64,000 bases of DNA from Blastocladiella emersonii ATCC 22665 (GCA_025594325.1 JANHCV010000007.1:186001-250000); one strand, 5' to 3'. Counted from the first letter of the stretch, positions 31,834-44,060 are shown. The notes: a model not told the origin generated them from the letters alone. Program-made: numbers and translations.

Positions 31834-34800
31834 TCAAACATCCCACGGCGCCCGCATCCGGCGCTCTGCAATCGCAGCCTCGACGGTCCCCGCCGCGGCG
31901 AACCGGAGAACCTTGATGCTCGGAACAGGGACGTCGCGATACGGCTTCGTCGTGGCCGCCAGCAAGCGCATCTCGAGCTCGCGCGCCGCGTGCTCCGTGG
32001 CGGCGACCAGCGGATGCGCAAAGATGACCCGCGTCGCCACACCAAGCGGCGTGGTGCCGCGATACGACTCGGGGTTGAGGATTAGCACGGTCGACCCGCC
32101 AAGGGAAGCGGGCGCAAACTGCTCCACCGCCTCGCCAAACGGCATGGACGTGCCATCGGTGACGCTGATCCCACACGCACGGAGCTGCTCGGTGAAGAGA
32201 CGCGCGAAACCGGTGAACTGCGTCCACACGACGGCCTTGAGGTAAGGATCAGAGCTCGCGGACTCCAAGAGATAGGCTGCGACCGCCGCGAGCTTGGACC
32301 CGTACAGGCTGTCAGCGAGCACCCAGCCGCCGGGATACCGTGAGACAAGCGTCGCGTCGAACTGGATCGCGCACGCGGGACACGCGTCCGCGACCGCGAT
32401 GGAGCACCCGCCGCAAAAAACGTGCGCGCACGGCGCGACCGCGAACGCGCTGGTATGAAGCAGCACGGCCACTGAACACCGTGAGCACGCAATCGGCATC
32501 GCGTTGCAGACCGCGCCAAGCAACGGCGTGATCATGAAGAGCGCGTCGAGTTTCCGTTGCGCCCGATCAAGGCGCGGGCGCAAGTCAAGCACGGCACGAA
32601 CAAGTGATCGTAGAGAAGCTTCGTCGGCGATGCTCACCGCGTCGTTCCGCGGCGGCGCGGGGTTGGGCGACGGGACCGCGAGATCGTCAGCAGCGAGCCC
32701 GTGCGAGAGGACCCAGTCACGGCCGGCGGGCTAGTTCGCGACCGCATTCACAACGGAAGCGCGTGCGCGCGCAAGGTGACCAGACAGAAAGACGGGAAAC
32801 CGCTGAGTCCCAGTGATGTCGCGGGCAAGGACGCGTTGGGCCAATGTGCGCGGATCTACCACGCCGTGTTTGAGCGCAGCAATCGGGAACCAGTCCGTCG
32901 CGAGCTGGTGATGCTGGAAAGCTTTGATGAGCTCGCGCTGGGAAATCAGTGAGGCGGACGCGATGGCAGCGTGAGCGAGAACGATTTCGGTCGGCGTAAG
33001 CTGGACGAGCCGAGTCTCAAACTCGGGAGTCGGGCGGTCGTGATCCGACACAATGCGCGAGATGGTTCGATTGTACATTGACAAAAGCTTCGAGCATCGC
33101 GGTGCGTCAGCGGGAAGGTTCTGCGCGATCGTTTCCGGTAGATACTCCAAGCGGTGGCCGTTGAGCGGGTCTGCAAGATGAACCGTAAAGGACCCGCGCA
33201 GGCCGCCGAGCAGGTCGATGGTGCTGCGAATTTCGGCAAGCCGGAGGTTGTAAGCCTCGCGGAGCATTGTCAGGCGCGCTACAGCCCAGCCCTTGCGCAT
33301 CCGCCATAGAGCCATGCTCTGAGCACGCGCAATGACCGCTTCGCGCTCGTCCTCGCTCATCACCGCGCCGGCGAACTCCGGGACAAAGTAGCCGGCGCGG
33401 GCCCGCGCCTCGGCGTGTTCGTCGCTCGTGAAAAAATCAGCGGGGAGGTCGACGTCCGGGTCAATGTGCCCGATATCCAGCTCCGTCGGCTCTTTCGGGT
33501 TGGTCGTCATTTTCTCGGCGGCCACAAGAACAACGCGGTGGAACCAAGTCCGCTCGAAAACGACCTCGCCGACGCGCGGGCCAAAGTGTGCGGGACCCGT
33601 AGCGACCACGTCACTCAAGTAGTCATCAAGCTGGTTGGAGAACTCGATAGCCCGTGCGAATCCCGCGGCGACTGGCTCGCCAAGCACGGATTCGCGCTCC
33701 TTGCGAAGCAGCGGCCGATGCCACAAATTGGCGCCCGCGAGCTCCGCGATGCGAGCGCGGTAGCGGCCTGAGTGCGTCAAAGCCTCGGCGAGAACGACAA
33801 CGTTGGCGGTGCGCAAGTCGTCCCATGATGTGCCGTCATAATCGTCGAAGCTGCGCAAAACAAGAACGCGCGAATTTTCAGGAAGCGCCGCGGTTGTCGC
33901 ATTGACAATACGCTCCACGTTGCTGTCCGAGTACACAATGAGAGTAGCGCGCGACTCGACGTACTGCGTGGATCCGACGGTCATGACGCCAGGCTCGCGG
34001 CCTGGGCACAGGTGCATGAGCGCGAGGACGGCGGGAAGCACCTCGAGCGCATCATACGTCCCGAGCACCGAATCACGAGTCTCCAGCGACAGCGGGGTGC
34101 TGTGCTCCGTCAGCCACACGTCCCGCTCGGCCCACTCGCCACGCGCAAAGTTGTAGAGCAACCCGCCGGGTCCGAGTCGCACAAACGGGCACGAATCGCG
34201 CAGGTCGGGATCGATAAAGGTTCGCGCCGCGGGATCCGTTTCGCGCGCGTAAAGCCAAGCAAGCGCGCACAGCTGCGTGTCGTCAAGCGCGGTTCGGAAA
34301 CCAGCGGGAGCATACGGGTGCCACGTGCGCTCCCACTGCCTCGAGGTCACCGCGTCAGCCCGAACAGCACGCGCCGAATGCATGATCGCGGGCGGGTAAA
34401 GTTTGAGAATCTTGCGAAGAGCGGAAAGCGCGCCGGGCACCTTGGCGCGCAAGTCACGGTTGAGATCCGCCGTGCGAAGACAGACTTGCCAATCGTAGCT
34501 GAAATCGCGCAACCCACCGCCCCGGTTGTGGTTTTTGGATCCCAAGCGGGGGCGGACGAGGATGCGCAGGTACCGCGCGATAGTGGCGTCCACCTCGGTC
34601 AGAAGTTTAGGGCGATTAAAGCTTTCGTCAAACCGGAGCACGAGCATATCGCCGGCCATGGTCGCCCACCGCGGACGCCAGCCGGGCGAGCACAGTGGGA
34701 GTAGGCACTCGGGTGACTCGACGAGCTTGCGCGGCTCTCGCTCCACGCCGGCGAACCGCGCGTCACCGTCTAGCGTTGGTACAAGGAACGGCTGGATATT

Positions 34801-35609
34801 GGCCGCCTAGAACTCGTGGTGGCCCTCTGGTGGTCGAAGAGGGCCGTCGAGTGGTCCGACGGGGCCCTCAAAGTGCCGGTCGCGCGAGTAGTCGGCCGCA
34901 AAGTCTTGCGGCTTAAGCTGCCGAATTTCGGTTAGGGTCCAGGGATCCGCGCGCGTAGGCAGGCGGTAGTACGAGGAGCTGGTGCTCCATACGTGCGGCT
35001 TGGGTTTCTAATGGCCAAGGTGGCCGCGGTTAAAGACGAAGAGCGGCTCGAGGTGCAGCGTCAGCTCGGCAAGTACCGGAAGCTCGGAAAGGACCCAGTC
35101 GCCCTTGACATCGAGCGCCTCGGGCGGGAATGGGAGGCGGGTGCAGGATTTGACGATATGGGTGCCAAGAAGCAAATCTACAAGTAAGTATGGTGCGCGC
35201 AGCGTCAGCATACCTGTTGGACCGCGGGCGACATGGTGGTTAGCGTACCAGGCTGATCGTTGACCTTGGCGAGCAGTTCGCTCCAGTCTTCGCTAAGAGG
35301 AAACCCGGTCGCAAGGACCTCGTCGGCGTCGGCGAGCGGTAAGCTGGCGCCCAGGCTCTCGACTTCGACCGTGTCGTGCGGGCACTGTGGCGTCGGTTCG
35401 AGGGGCTTCCACCACCCGCGGGCCGCTCGCTCGGCAAGAAGGCGGCGTTCAAGGTGGTCATGAGAGCAAGGTACGTTGATTGGATGAGAGGGCGTCGGCT
35501 CGTCAACTGGCAGGGGAGTGTAAGGGTCGGTGGCGGGAGCAGGCACACGGCGCGGCCGGGCTCGGGCCGGGGCTGCAACAGTTGCAGATCGAGATGGTCC
35601 ACGGGGCAT
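31834..35609 (-). pseudogene. Copy D: degenerate SNF2/Rad5-like protein with RING finger, three in-frame TAG codons
   Basis: Exon 1 is 35249-35609, the intron 35178-35248, and exon 2 runs from 35177 to TGA at 31834-31836. Copy D is the most diverged family member. It keeps FVRLGPGGLLYNFARGEWAER at the pseudo-Walker site, SRATLIVYSDSN, WFHRVVLVAAEKM in place of DEAH, a complete C3HC4 RING (CSRC...PCAHVFCGGC...CPAC) and the second-lobe-like C-terminus (KAVVWTQFTGF, RVIFAHPLVA, RFAAAGTVE). TAG codons interrupt the frame at 35,008-35,010, 34,807-34,809 and 32,731-32,733. The last replaces the Trp of the conserved NWPA motif. All three are in one frame, and no frameshift was found across 3.3 kb. 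Confidence 0.7.
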
Positions 35610-35871
35610 AGTAAGCGTTGCAGTAAGTTATTTCATTCGATGCATAGGTCTAGCGTTTTCAGCGGAGACTCGACGCCATGCGGCAGATCAGGCCGGATCA
35701 GCGCTCCGCGTCGCTGAGACCAGGGGGCTGCTGAGACACTCGCGAGACATCAGATGACCTGATTCCTGGACCCACACTCCCTTCACATCAGACTGCCGCC
35801 CTGCTTCCTCGCTTCCTTTCATCCGCCACCTCGGCAAGGCCTATGCAAAGCTAATGAAATAACTTGCCGCA
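35610..35871. promoter_or_regulatory. Divergent promoter with two inverted family promoter blocks
   Basis: Copy D (minus) and a DUF4470 pseudogene (plus) start 262 bp apart. Each start is preceded by the same block in opposite orientation. On the minus strand, 35,649-35,615 reads ACCTATGCATCG, AATGAAATAACTTACTGCAA. On the plus strand, 35,838-35,871 reads GCCTATGCAAAG, CTAATGAAATAACTTGCCGC, with the ATG one base later. These two are more alike than either is to the blocks of copies A-C (shared AATGAAATAACTT), so they probably arose by local duplication. Confidence 0.65.
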
Positions 35872-36560
35872 ATGGATCCAGCGCCACCGTTCAAACCGAC
35901 ACGGACGAGCGTGACGGTGATTCACACGGACCCGACCGAGCTCTTTGACCCGTTCCGCGACTCGCATGCCGCCGACGTGTTTCTTTATCACGATGCCAGC
36001 ATCCCCGGCCGCATCCTCTATGCACTTCTATGCGGCTTCAACGACTTGCGCTCGGTTGCGCACACGCTCGGCGAGGCGGAGCGGAAGGGGTCTCAAGCCG
36101 CCATGTCCTTCACGCTCAGCGACCTGCGCGCTGAACCGATTGCTCGCTCGCTTCTCATCCTGAACGCGCTCATGAACTGGACACTCGACCGCGCTTTATT
36201 GGGCAGCTCTGGTTTTCAGAGCACCTCGAGGATGACGCGCTAACTTTCTGGATCGAGCAGATGCAAGATTGCCTTCACGTCGACTGGCTCGCAGCTTTTC
36301 CACAAGTGCGCGTCGCAAGTGATGAGACGCTCCAAGCCGTTCGCGCTTGCTGGAGCACTTGGCTCGAGCGGTGCGACTCCCAGCCAACTTCAGCCGAGCA
36401 TGCGGCTGCTCGCGCAAACCTTCTTGCGGTTGACCCGTCGCGTCTTCCTCGGCTTAACAAAGGCTTTGATCCCACCGCAAAGTGGAAGAATGACCGGACC
36501 CAAACAGTTCGCGAGACTCTCATTCTACGCTCCCGCGTACCGCTTTATCCCACGATTTAG
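35872..36560 (+). pseudogene. DUF4470-type protein, frameshifted and truncated
   Basis: The first frame (35,872-36,243) encodes GRILYALLCGFNDLRSVAHT, then SFTLSDLRAEPIARSLLIL. These correspond to GALVFQCGDLRDVAHT and DFVLSDTHFEVLARNLLVL in the intact DUF4470 gene at 57,721-61,298. Near 36,185-36,205 the homology moves to another frame (FIGQLWFSEHLEDDALTFWI, then EQM), which stays open to TAG at 36,558-36,560. The remaining two thirds of the family protein are missing. The upstream promoter block is that of the SNF2-like family. This is a decayed paralogue that once shared a control region with copy D. Confidence 0.75.
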
Positions 36561-36758
36561 GTGTACTGGGTTAGATTAAACTGTTTGTTATCAAACTTGT
36601 GTCTGTGGCGAAAAATCGTGGATACTGCGAGGCATCTGAGCAGAGACTGGTCGAGACGCCGTCAGCTCTCGTCCTCACTCGCGAGTCAAGAAACCCGGGT
36701 CTCGCCCATCCAAAGGAATACACTAAGTCAATCGGAATGTGTTAAATACAGCCAGCCA

Positions 36759-39700
36759 TCACCATTCACCACCATCACCGCTCCCACGACCCGACCCGCC
36801 GCCATCAGCGTCGAGCAACAGCCCGCCCGTCTCGAGCAACCTTGCAAGGGACGGAACCTCGCGCAGCGTGTCTGGCGGGACGAGGTGCAGGACGGCCGCG
36901 AGGGTCCGGGCTTCGCGCCGTAGCCTCCGGAGCCCGATCGCCCACAGCCCGAACACGGCCGTGCCCGACAGCAGGACCGACGCCACGAACGTGATGATGC
37001 ACAGCGCCTGCGCCTGCGCGATGCGCGCGTTGAGCAGGTCCTGGATCGCCGCGTCGAGCGTCGTGAGCCGCGCGGCCACGTCCTGCTGCAGGATCGTCGC
37101 GAGCTGGTACGTCTGGTATGCGGTGCCGCTGGTCACGGTGATGTTGGCCGTCGTGTTGACGGTGATGGCGCCCAGGAAGTAGTCGGTCGTCGCCGCGAGC
37201 CGCGAGATCTGCGCATTGAGCGGCGTGCTTGCCGACGCCGCGGGGAACCCGAACTGCGGCTTGTCGTCGTTGCCGCACACTCGCGCCACGGTGCAGTTGC
37301 GTGGGTGGACGGTCAGGCTCGGGAGCATCGCGTTGAGCCCGTTCTCGTCGCTGACCAGCGCCGTGTGCGTCTTGACCAGGTCCAGTAGCGCGCCACGGCT
37401 GCTGCGAACCACCGAGACTACATGGCAGGGTGAGTTAGTGTGAGAAACGCGCGAGCAAATGATCAATCTGGAGCGGTACCGTACCGAGAGATATGGTCTT
37501 GTCCTGCGAGTAGTACTCGCGCATGTACGTGCGCAGCACGCCCGAGAAGAACATTCGGTCGTTGGACTGCACCATGCGGACCATGTCGGCCTCAAGGTAA
37601 GTCGACCTACACGCGAGAAGCCAGGTCAGTGAGATCTGCAACCGAACCATCGAGCGAGCGAGCGTCAACTTACTGCATAGCCACGGCAAACATGGCAAAC
37701 ACGGTGCCGCCAATCGCAAGGGCGACGATGGCGTGTACCAGAGCGAGGAACCGCATGCGGTTCGCGCCCGACGTGAACCGCCCGTGCTGGTCGCTGAGCG
37801 TGTCGAGAGCCGCGCGATCCACGTCCGCCTCGTGCGCGTCGTCCGTCTCGGTCACCCCGCGGAACGACTCGAGCTCCTCCTCGATCTGCGTCACCATGGC
37901 CGACGCGATGCGCTTCGGGATCCCGCGGAGAAGCGACAGCGCGCGGCGCTCGTAGCTCAAGAAGGCGCGAAAGACCTACACGTGAAACAAGATGAGCTGC
38001 CCGTTAGCTTTCCGCCACAGCGCAAGCGAGACGATCTGTCGCACCGAGTGGTACACGTAAGCGACCGTGAGGACGAGGAAGACGAGGGTCCCGACGGCCG
38101 TGGCGACCATGAACGCAAAGTTGGACTTGACGAGGTCCAGGTACCGATCGAGACCCGACTGCGGGAGCGCGCGGAGGGCGTTGAAGATCGGGGTCAGATT
38201 TTCGACAATGAACCGGAGCTCAACGATGCTCATGAACCGCGCGACCGTCAGGCTGCTCGGCACCGTGTATGCGAGCGCGAGCGAGGCGGCCTGGACCACG
38301 GCGACGAGCGCGTCGAGCGGCGAGAGGTCCTCGGGGATGTAGTTGGTCGACGAGTTGTCAGCCTGCGCGTGGACGCGGTACGCGCGGAATCGGGGCACGA
38401 CCTGGTCGCTGGACGACGCCTGCGTGGAGAGCGCGGGCAGGACCGTGTTCATGACGAGCGTCGTCGTGTTTCGCAGCGTGTCGAGCGTGCGGTTGTACGA
38501 CCGCGCGGCCGAGTTGTTGGTACCGCTACCCGTCCCCGCACCCGTCCCGGACCCTGTGCCGTTGCCCCCGCCGCCGCCCCACCCGCCGCCTCCGCCGGGA
38601 ATGGCAATGGCCCCGGGCACGGCGACGAGACTGCGCATCGACTGGACGACGGACACGGCGCTGGTGCGGGCGATGCGGGCGTTCTCAAACTGGTTGTTGA
38701 TGAGGTCCGACGTCTGCGAGAAGAAGCTGACGCACGCAAAGAAGCCGATGGCGAGGCACGCGAGGTAAACGCCACCGAGGACCGTCAGCTGCCAGTTGCG
38801 CCGCGCGGGAGCCGAGATGCGCTTGACGAGCAGCGCGCGCATCTGGATCTTCTGGCGCTGGACCTTGCTCGTGGACGTTCCTACACGTAAAGCGCGGCTA
38901 CGAGTCAGCGTTCCGCGAGAAATCGGCTTTGGACGAGTACGGGGTAACGGCTATTACCCGAAGTATCAGAAGTAGCACGAGCGGCCATGGCCCCACCGCC
39001 GTACGACATGGCCGACGCTGGAGTCAGCGGCGACATGGTCGAGCGCTTGATCCCGTTGCTGAAGTTGACCTGGTTCTGCGTCTCGCCGGCACCCTGGTAC
39101 TTGCGCTCCGGCTGCTGCTGTTGTTGCGGATGCCACGGGGACTCGCTCTCGCGCTCCTCGCGGTTGAGCTCGCGGGACCGCGCGGGAGCGAGCGGACGCG
39201 AGGTAACCAGGTCGAGGCGATCGGGCGATTCCGAGGCCGACTCGGCGGGCTGCGAGTCGCCCTGGGTCTTGGCGGGCAGCGAGTTGTCCTGGGTCTTGGC
39301 GGGCAGCGAGTTGGTCGAGGCCAGCGCGTCGTTGGAGTCGATCATGGAACCGCTGTTGAGCGAGAGGGCCGAGCGCAGGCAGCCCTGGTCGAGTACGGGT
39401 AGCGTAGCGCCGTTCGAGCGACGCTGGGTCTCCATGAGCTCGACTACACGGCGTAGATGGTGAGTGGGCAACAGTCCCGCCCGACCAAGGTCAGCCGAAC
39501 GCACCTTCCTCGGCGAGCTCGAGAACCTGCGCGGCCTTGTTCGGGTCGGCCTCGACGCACTGCAGGAACTGCGCGTAGGCGCGGAGCACGTTTTTGTTGC
39601 GTGGGCTGCGGTCGAGGATCTTTCGGTAGCACTTGGCAGCGCCGCTCTGGTGGATGGCGAGCTGCTCAATGGCGTCGCACAGCTGCGCGACGGGCGCGGA

Positions 39701-41831
39701 GGTGCGGACCGCCTCCCACATGGTGCGCACGCTCGACAGCGCCTGCAGGTGGTGCGCGCGCGCTTCTCGCTCGAGGCTCTCGAGGAGGGTCTGGTCGAGA
39801 ACGTGAGCGCCACGGTCCCGCGCGACGCGCTCCCGCACGTACACCAGGAAGCGGACGTCGATCGGGATCCCGCCAGAGCGCGCCGTGGTGTGCAGGTCGA
39901 ACATGAGTTCGGCGGCCGAGTGCTCGCCGATCTCGCCATAGTACGAGCTGAGGTACATTGCCGCGAGCAGAACCAGCAGCGGGTCGTCCGGGAACTCCAT
40001 CAGGCCGCGCTCCAGCAATGAGAGCCCGGCAGCGATCTGAGAAGGCGTCGGCTCGTCGCGGATAAGTCGTAAACCTACATGATCGTGGCGAGTGGTGAGG
40101 TTAGTCCAAGACATATCCACAGCCACACGGTAGGAGTTTTCGTACACAGCTCGACCTGCAGTGGCGAATCAAACACCTGGGTGCGGCGCTTGGGCGGCTG
40201 CTCCTTGATGACGTTGAGGGCGTCGAGCGAGGTGCCGGCAATGACGGTGCCGATGGCGCGATTCTCGCTGTCGTTGAGCCGCATGTTGCTGACGACAGAC
40301 GCGTGCTGTCTCCGCGGCGCAGCTGGTGGGAAGCCGTCGATGGGCTCGATGGTCGCGGTCGTGTTGGCCATGGACGCGATCGGGGTGAGCCTCGCGGCGC
40401 GCTGCAGGGTCGCGCGGAGGGACTGCTGCCGGCGGCGAGCGCCCGCGCCGCCATCGTCTAGGCCGAAGAACATGTTGGGCTCGTCCGAGGGGCTGTGGAT
40501 CATGGACACGAACGGCATGGACGGCGGTGCGTCGTCGGTACTCGCCATGCGGGCGCCGTCACTGCTCGCCATGCGGGTGCCGATCGACAGGCGGCGGCCG
40601 GCGCTCCCGCGGCCGAGCGTCAGCGCGCGGACCTCGAGCACATCCGCGTCGGTCCACGTGTCGGCCTCGGCGCGCTGGACCTGGTGCCAGTGGTGGATGG
40701 TGCGCGCGAGGTAGCGGCGCGCGGACCACCGCGACAGCCACGCGCCCGCTGCGAGTCCGATGGCCGTGCTCGGAATCAGGGCGACCCACCCGATGCTCGG
40801 TGCGTGCAGGCCGTACAGGACCATGGACGTGACCATGGAGAGACACGCCGCGGTGGCCATGGCGCTGCGGAGCATGTTCATGCGCTCGTCGTAGTACGGC
40901 TGGGTCTGGACGAGCTGCAGGGCAATGGCGCCGGTCCCGAGCGCCGTCACGGCCATGAAGACCCACTTGCCGGTGCCCGCGGGTCCGAGGTCGTGCATGA
41001 AGACGTCGAGGAACACCAACAACATCCGCAGCGCGGCGATGCGCACGTCGACGCGCCCGTGGGCTTTGGCGTGTGGGCTGTGCGAAGTTGGCGATACGTC
41101 GATGAGGATGAGCGCCGATACGAGCATGAGCGGGAAGAAGGTGATGAGCCCGATGGCATCGAGGACCAAGAGCGGGAGATGCGGACCGGTGCACGCCATG
41201 CCAAACTCGGGAAGCATCCCTTTGGAGCAGTGAACGCCGAGAACAAAGACGGTCGCGACGGGTACGCTGAGGGCCGTCATGAGTAGCGTGAAGAGAATGC
41301 GCAAGAATCGCAAGGACCAGATCGGGACGCGGAGCTGGTGGTGCGTCAGCGTGCTCACTGCAGCGACGAGAATGACGGCGATGAAGACGAGAACGACGCC
41401 TATACACGAGTGGGAGCAAGGGGAGGGGTCAGCGGTCCAGCTGCCGTAGCACAATAGCGGTGGTGATGTGAGTACCGAACGTGTTGGCCGCCGAGAAGCT
41501 CGCGTAGTCCTGGAGCATTCGCGTGGGCTCGAGGATGGCTCCGATCAGCCATGGGAGCCCTTTGTGCAAGTGCGGGTTGTATACGAACGACAGGAGCTGC
41601 AAGTCCTCGATAACCTAGAGCCGGGGAGCGTCAGTGGCCGCGGTTCGGCACCCTCGGTACGGCCCAACGCACCGTGAGCGCCCAAGTCAGGCCGGGCGAC
41701 AGCTCGTTGTCTCGTGTGGCAATGTAGGCGACCGAGAAGACGCTCTTCTCAAAGGCGCTGACCGGCATGGCGGCTCGGGCCGACTGCTGCCCGCGCGGCA
41801 GGGGCGACAGGATCGGCCGCGCGCGGTTCAT
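36759..41831 (-). CDS. TmcB/TmcC-like large multipass membrane protein
   Basis: Nine exons join in frame to 1,513 codons: 41661-41831, 41476-41614, 40146-41399, 39505-40074, 38958-39443, 38045-38880, 37674-37975, 37485-37606, 36759-37417. Introns are 46-77 nt. The N-terminal third is multipass (EDLQLLSFVYNP, then hydrophobic segments in exon 3). Exon 4 is a TPR-like helical region (CYRKILDRSPRNKNVLRAYA, then QFL) that is a hallmark of 'tiny macrocysts' TmcB-type proteins of amoebae, ciliates and zoosporic fungi. A Ser/Gln-rich linker follows. Two membrane segments then bracket an Asn/Ser-rich extracytoplasmic region, and a second such pair ends in a cytoplasmic tail. The arrangement suggests a sensory or scaffold receptor. 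A pseudogene and a fragment of the same family lie nearby. Confidence 0.72.
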
Positions 41832-42128
41832 GGTGGGCACGGTGCGAGGTTCGAGTTTCACCAAGTCTGGTTACATGAGCTTTCTCCATTGAGCGGCGAT
41901 CGCCTGCGGCATCGGGGGCGCGGGGAAAGCGGCCGCGAAGCGTCGGCGCGCCGATGCGGGCGGCACGTGATACCTGAAACGCGACGCGTTTCGGCTCGCG
42001 TTATTTTGCGGCGGCTGCTTGTGGCGGCCAAAACCTCCAACCTTGCAGGCCGAAGAGTAGAGGCATATGGAACTGAACCACAATCTATTAAATCGATTCT
42101 ACTACTTTTCAGTCGATTCATATACTCT
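41832..42128. other. Intergenic region between TmcB-like gene and pseudogene
   Basis: About 300 bp without a gene. It contains the promoter of the TmcB-like gene and an AT-rich stretch (42,070-42,125) next to the 3' end of the pseudogene. One GACGCGTTTCGG element is present near 41,982. Confidence 0.35.
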
Positions 42129-43240
42129 TCAGCTGATATCAATGGCAGACGACGACATTTGCAGGGTCAGCCCGCCCGGCTCGAGGAACCGGCTGAGCTC
42201 GCCGAGCTCCTTGAGCATGGGCTGCGGGATGAGGTAGAGCAGGGTCGTAAGGGAACGGGCCTCGCGCTGGAGCTTGCGGATCACCAGCGCAATGTACGCG
42301 GCGAGGCACGAGCACGTCGCGATGACGAACGCTGCGAACGTGAGGATGCAGAACGACTGGCTCTGCGCGACGCGCTGGTTGAGGACCGCCTGGATCGAGC
42401 TGTCGATGAGGCCGAGCCGAAGCACAATGTCGTCGGTCAGCGCCATGAGCAGGCTCCACTGCTTGTACGCCTGGCTCGACAGGTCGCTCGTGTTGGTCGA
42501 GGTCGTGGCCATGAGGTCGATGACCTGCGACGCGACGTCGAGCATGCGGTCGATTTCGCTGTTGAGCGGGAGACTCGCAACGGACCGCGTGAAGTCGATC
42601 TCGGGCCGGTCGACGACGCCGTCGCAGTTGCCGGGAATGGAGCAGTCGCGCGGCAGGATAGACAGCTCGGGCAGCAGCTGGTTGATCAAGCTCGAGTCGC
42701 TTGTGCAGGTTCGAGATGTCGAGGATGGCACCGAGGCTGCTGCGCACCGTTGAAACTACAATAGTCGGCGATTAGTCGTCAGAACTAATGAGGAACGAGC
42801 GTTTGGGCGCGTCACGTTCGGGTCGAAATGGTCGTGTCGGGCGAGATGAACTCGCGCGTGTACAGGCGCAGCGTCAACGTAGTAGCGGCGGTCTGGAGGC
42901 AAGATGATCAGAATGGGCGTGGTGGATCCAAGCAAAGGGATAGATGCGTACCGTTAGACGCCACCATGAGCTCCATGTTTTCCTGCAGCTGAACTGACCG
43001 CAGCGTCATGGTGAACATTGAGATGGCGATGCCCGCGAGCAAAATGAGCCAGCCAGCCCACGAGCGCGATGCGGTACTTGAACTCGCGCCCGCGGCCGAA
43101 CCGATCGCCCGAGTTCTCGCCCGAGCCCGCGACGGCAGAGGTGGACTTGAGATCCTTGTCAAGCGCCTCCGAGTCCTCGTTTCGCCGGCGTTTCCATTTC
43201 CGCTGCCACGCCGCCGGTGGAACCGGCTGCTCGTTGCATG
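42129..43240 (-). pseudogene. 5'-truncated, frameshifted TmcB-like paralogue
   Basis: The part nearest the 3' end (42,731-42,129) is open. It contains CILTFAAFVIATCSCLAAYI, then a KLQREARSLTTLLYLIP motif like KLxREARTLAAVLHLVP in the intact gene. Upstream, TLRLYTREFISPDTTIS (about 42,830-42,885) matches VLRTYMREYYSQDKTIS, and FGRGREFKYRIALVGW (near 43,060-43,110) matches the exon 7 start. The frame breaks near 43,050 in a GGCTGGCTGGCTC run, after which LILLAGIAISMFTM continues in another frame. Nothing matching the first six exons is present. It represents roughly exons 7-9 of the family. Confidence 0.7.
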
Positions 43241-43860
43241 GTGTCGTCGTGGGCTCAGTTGTTGGATCCGATCAGTATAATGGGTAGGTAGGAGCGTAAT
43301 AAATTGCTGCGATCAGCTTTGGAGGTGGACAAGAAGCCGGACTGCCAGCGGAGAGAGAGCCGCTCAAGGCGGCGGGGCGACCATCCCGCTCCTTTTGGTG
43401 AGAGCCGGACCGGTGGGCGGAAAACTCGATCGCTAGACCAGATGTATCAGAGCAGGCATCGCCGAGGCGGCGATCAGTGTTGCGACTACCTGCGCGGCAA
43501 TGCCTCCCAGTGTGGGTCGCGGGCGTTGGCAAGTATCGCGCGCACAGTGACAGTGGCCGATCGACGGTCCCGATGCAGCGCGCCAGTGGCATTTGCAGGC
43601 GGTCAACAGCCAGCGTGCTCGCCAGAGCTGCCTGGGCAAGCTGCCTATGGTCAACGTGTGGGACGCGTCCCTACGCGTCGGGCTCGCGCGAGACGGAGGC
43701 ACGTGGGCGGCGTATTGGTGGCGCCGATCTGGCTTCTCTCCTGACCTCGCCGCATCGGCATCGCTGCAGGTATTCCTTCCAGAACAGGTGAGCGAAGAAG
43801 TCGAGCGAGAGAGTGTATAGCAGACCATTCCGACCGCTCCGACGGTCGTCTTACAGGGCA
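43241..43860. other. Region with no clear gene between TmcB pseudogene and right arm flank
   Basis: No intact gene. A minus-strand stretch near 43,440-43,520 translates to GGIAAQVVATLIAASAMPAL, which resembles a membrane segment, but has no identifiable exon context. It may be further decay of the TmcB paralogue. Confidence 0.3.
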
Positions 43861-44060
43861 CGTCACTGATGAGTAGCATCAGGGGAAGTTAGAGAGCCGT
43901 TGGATCAGGATACTGTGCGTGGCGAGCCCATCATGGGCCCGGCGCGCGGCGGGGATAGCAACGTACAGCAGCGACGGTAGAAAACGGCTGCGATGTTACT
44001 CACTTCTCGCATAACAAGATTCAATCGAGAGTCTCGCTGCGTGGAGGCGTCTCTTGCGCG
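43861..44060. repeat. Diverged inner flank of the right arm
   Basis: The reverse complement of this 200-bp stretch aligns along its length with 18,761-18,960, but with frequent mismatches, whereas the adjacent 5,674 bp are near-identical. The change in identity occurs within a few bases at 44,061. Confidence 0.65.

Noticed and set aside
31834-35609. Reassignment of TAG to a sense codon, to explain the in-frame TAGs in copies D and E
   Set aside because: Four of the five family members end at TAG at the homologous C-terminus, and other intact genes have no internal TAG. TAG therefore works as a stop here.
35872-36243. DUF4470 frame as a short functional gene
   Set aside because: Homology to the intact gene continues past its stop in another frame, showing a frameshift. 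The rest of the domain architecture is missing.
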